In this document: positions 62,034-64,000 of the stretch, piece after piece | Layout: every line of letters begins with the position of its first letter | Numbering within the stretch: position 1 is the first letter of the stretch | NCBI GenBank assembly: GCA_014843695.1 | Contig: CM026404.1 | Coordinates: 58,019,931-58,083,930, forward strand | Reading direction: 5' to 3' | Origin: Archivesica marissinica | Lineage: Eukaryota > Mollusca > Bivalvia > Venerida > Vesicomyidae | Length of the DNA stretch: 64,000 nucleotides | Made by a program: the position numbers and the translations under genes | Notes under the pieces: generated by a model | The model's input: only the letters and a program-made list of their open reading frames with translations | The model's database searches: none | What the model was told of the DNA's origin: nothing

Positions 62034-63296
62034 ATGGCTACAACTAGGAGTGCTAATAAGGAAACTGAGGGGCCGGTTCACCCCGACTTGCAGACAACAG
62101 GTGATGAGATATGGGACAAATTAATGAGACTTCCCTTCTTTAATCAGGCAAATCTGGAACGTCAGGGTGAGATTTATGAGAAAGAAAGAGAGAGGGAAAG
62201 AGAGAGGGAAGAAGTAAAACAAAGAGAAGAAAGAGAGAGGGAAAGAGAAGAAAGAGAGAGAAAGAGAGAGGGATGAAGTAAAACAAAGAGGGGAAAGAGA
62301 AGAGAAAGAAAGGGACAGGGAGGAAAGAATGCAAAGGGAGAAAATGCAGACGGAGATTCGCCTGAGAGAAATCCAGAGAGATCAGGAATCTCAGCAAAAT
62401 AACCCCCTCCATACAGATAATCGGCCCTCTAAGACAAACATTTCTGTTCCTATTTGGACCCAGACTATGAGGCCAGATAAATTCTTCGCAACATGTGAGA
62501 GACTGTTCGAAGCTAGCCAGGTCGCCAAACAAACATGGGTGGGCCATAGTATAGACAAGTTGTCCGACAAGGCCAGAAATATATATGCCACTCTTCCTGT
62601 CCAAGACGCTAATAATTACGATACCCTCAAGGCCGCCATCTTGGATGAATATAGACTCTCACCCACTGTATATAGAAAGAATTTCTTCTCTTGGGTAAAG
62701 AAACCTCAGCAGACATATTCCGAATTCATTAAGTAATTAAGGGAGCAAATGACTCTATGGACGGAGAACAATGATCCGAGCGAGGTCAACTGGATCGAGC
62801 TGCTCTTGAGATATAGATTCGATTCCCAGCTAAGTGATGAGCTTAATTTGTTCATTCTGGATAAGAAAGCATCTACTCTCCAGGAATGTATTTCCCTGGA
62901 TGATGAATATAACCTCCATCGCAGATTAGCGCCCAGGACACGGATTAATTCAAATCCGAATGTGAAACCCAGAGATACAGAACACCGACCTCCAGCCCCA
63001 AGGCCATATATCCCATCACCCATGTATAGACCCAATATTAGGATAGATAATTCCCAAGCTACCCATAGAACTCCCCGGATAGAAAAATATTGTAGTTATT
63101 GTAGGCGTAATGGCCACGGACGAACAGAGTGTTGGGCAGATCCCAATTCACCTAGGTACATGGGTACTAGAAACCTAGCAAACGGACACCAAGTGTCAAA
63201 CACTACTCATAGTTCAGCCTTTATAACCAATGAGCCAGTGAACTCATATGAAAATACCGAGATGGTAAATCCATTACTTGTCAAATATACAGGTCA
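62034..63296 (+). pseudogene. gag polyprotein of the LTR retrotransposon, frameshifted and interrupted
   Basis: Begins MATTRSANKETEGPVHPDLQ, then a long Glu/Arg-rich (coiled-coil-like) stretch where a frameshift falls in the GA-rich DNA near 62200-62275. From 62280 another frame carries a capsid-like region (PDKFFATCERLFEASQVAKQ, YATLPVQDANNYDTLKAAIL) to an in-frame TAA at 62734-62736. The same frame then continues without a stop to 63296, with a zinc knuckle CSYCRRNGHGRTEC followed by a tail. The capsid-plus-CCHC order is typical of Ty3/gypsy gag. No protease or reverse transcriptase is seen because the N gap follows. The element is inactive as read, unless the breaks are assembly errors. 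Confidence 0.85.
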
Positions 63297-64000
63297 NNNN
63301 NNNNNNNNNNNNNNNNNNNNNNNNNNNNNNNNNNNNNNNNNNNNNNNNNNNNNNNNNNNNNNNNNNNNNNNNNNNNNNNNNNNNNNNNNNNNNNNNNNNN
63401 NNNNNNNNNNNNNNNNNNNNNNNNNNNNNNNNNNNNNNNNNNNNNNNNNNNNNNNNNNNNNNNNNNNNNNNNNNNNNNNNNNNNNNNNNNNNNNNNNNNN
63501 NNNNNNNNNNNNNNNNNNNNNNNNNNNNNNNNNNNNNNNNNNNNNNNNNNNNNNNNNNNNNNNNNNNNNNNNNNNNNNNNNNNNNNNNNNNNNNNNNNNN
63601 NNNNNNNNNNNNNNNNNNNNNNNNNNNNNNNNNNNNNNNNNNNNNNNNNNNNNNNNNNNNNNNNNNNNNNNNNNNNNNNNNNNNNNNNNNNNNNNNNNNN
63701 NNNNNNNNNNNNNNNNNNNNNNNNNNNNNNNNNNNNNNNNNNNNNNNNNNNNNNNNNNNNNNNNNNNNNNNNNNNNNNNNNNNNNNNNNNNNNNNNNNNN
63801 NNNNNNNNNNNNNNNNNNNNNNNNNNNNNNNNNNNNNNNNNNNNNNNNNNNNNNNNNNNNNNNNNNNNNNNNNNNNNNNNNNNNNNNNNNNNNNNNNNNN
63901 NNNNNNNNNNNNNNNNNNNNNNNNNNNNNNNNNNNNNNNNNNNNNNNNNNNNNNNNNNNNNNNNNNNNNNNNNNNNNNNNNNNNNNNNNNNNNNNNNNNN
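63297..64000. other. assembly gap (N)
   Basis: A run of 704 N to the end of the window. It hides the pol region and 3' LTR of the retrotransposon. Confidence 1.

Noticed and set aside
62140..62604. 154-codon minus-strand ORF rich in Phe/Leu/Ser
   Set aside because: Antisense of the GA-rich gag region; the plus-strand gag explains the sequence.

Overview
The window is animal nuclear DNA from a very repeat-rich genome, most likely a mollusc and probably a bivalve. The grounds are intron-split genes with animal-type splice sites, several tRNA-headed SINE families present in many copies, LINE and LTR retroelement remains, and MITEs. A dispersed repeat containing 'agggcaataactct' also resembles repeats I remember from bivalve genomes. 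The species cannot be fixed from the sequence alone. Protein-coding sequence makes up only about 2% of the window.

Host genes: (1) On the + strand at 23.25-38.05 kb, a complete 174-residue calmodulin/centrin-like EF-hand protein (gene A) can be assembled from five coding exons, with matching phases at every junction. (2) On the - strand at 56.04-43.49 kb, a second EF-hand protein (gene B, about 158 residues) is assembled from four exons; the last exon is tentative. A and B point towards each other and look like diverged paralogues with the same phase-1 intron plan, except for one extra phase-2 intron in A. (3) The first coding exon of an isoaspartyl peptidase/L-asparaginase (ASRGL1-like) lies on the - strand at 11.3-11.5 kb; no further exon of it was found. 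(4) A weak candidate exon lies at 14.55-14.68 kb (-).

Layout: 0-2.6 kb is a 31-bp minisatellite. 2.6-5.1 kb holds SINEs and a MITE whose left end has become a 35-bp array. 5.2-7.85 kb is a 30-bp array. 8-11 kb holds nested SINE/MITE insertions, an 82-bp array and a LINE fragment. 11-23 kb holds the ASRGL1 exon, many SINEs and a 2.2-kb LINE inserted in a SINE. 23-38 kb is gene A, whose introns are filled with a 31-bp array, a MITE-derived ~30-bp array, a 59-bp array and a 4.4-kb 52-bp array with an 888-bp higher-order repeat. 38-43 kb is the SINE/MITE-rich interval between the two genes. 43-56 kb is gene B, whose first intron carries a 3.9-kb 35-bp array grown from the same MITE family as at 3.8 kb. 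57-60 kb holds 53-bp and 29-bp arrays. 60.9-63.3 kb is the 5' part of a decayed gypsy-type LTR retrotransposon with a perfect tRNA-Pro type primer-binding site, cut by a run of N from 63297.

The most striking structures are of two kinds. First, the 59-bp minisatellite before gene A exon 4 contains the exon's own 3' splice site and first bases, giving 19 upstream copies of the acceptor. Second, two unrelated MITE families have each had one terminal inverted repeat amplified into a long tandem array.
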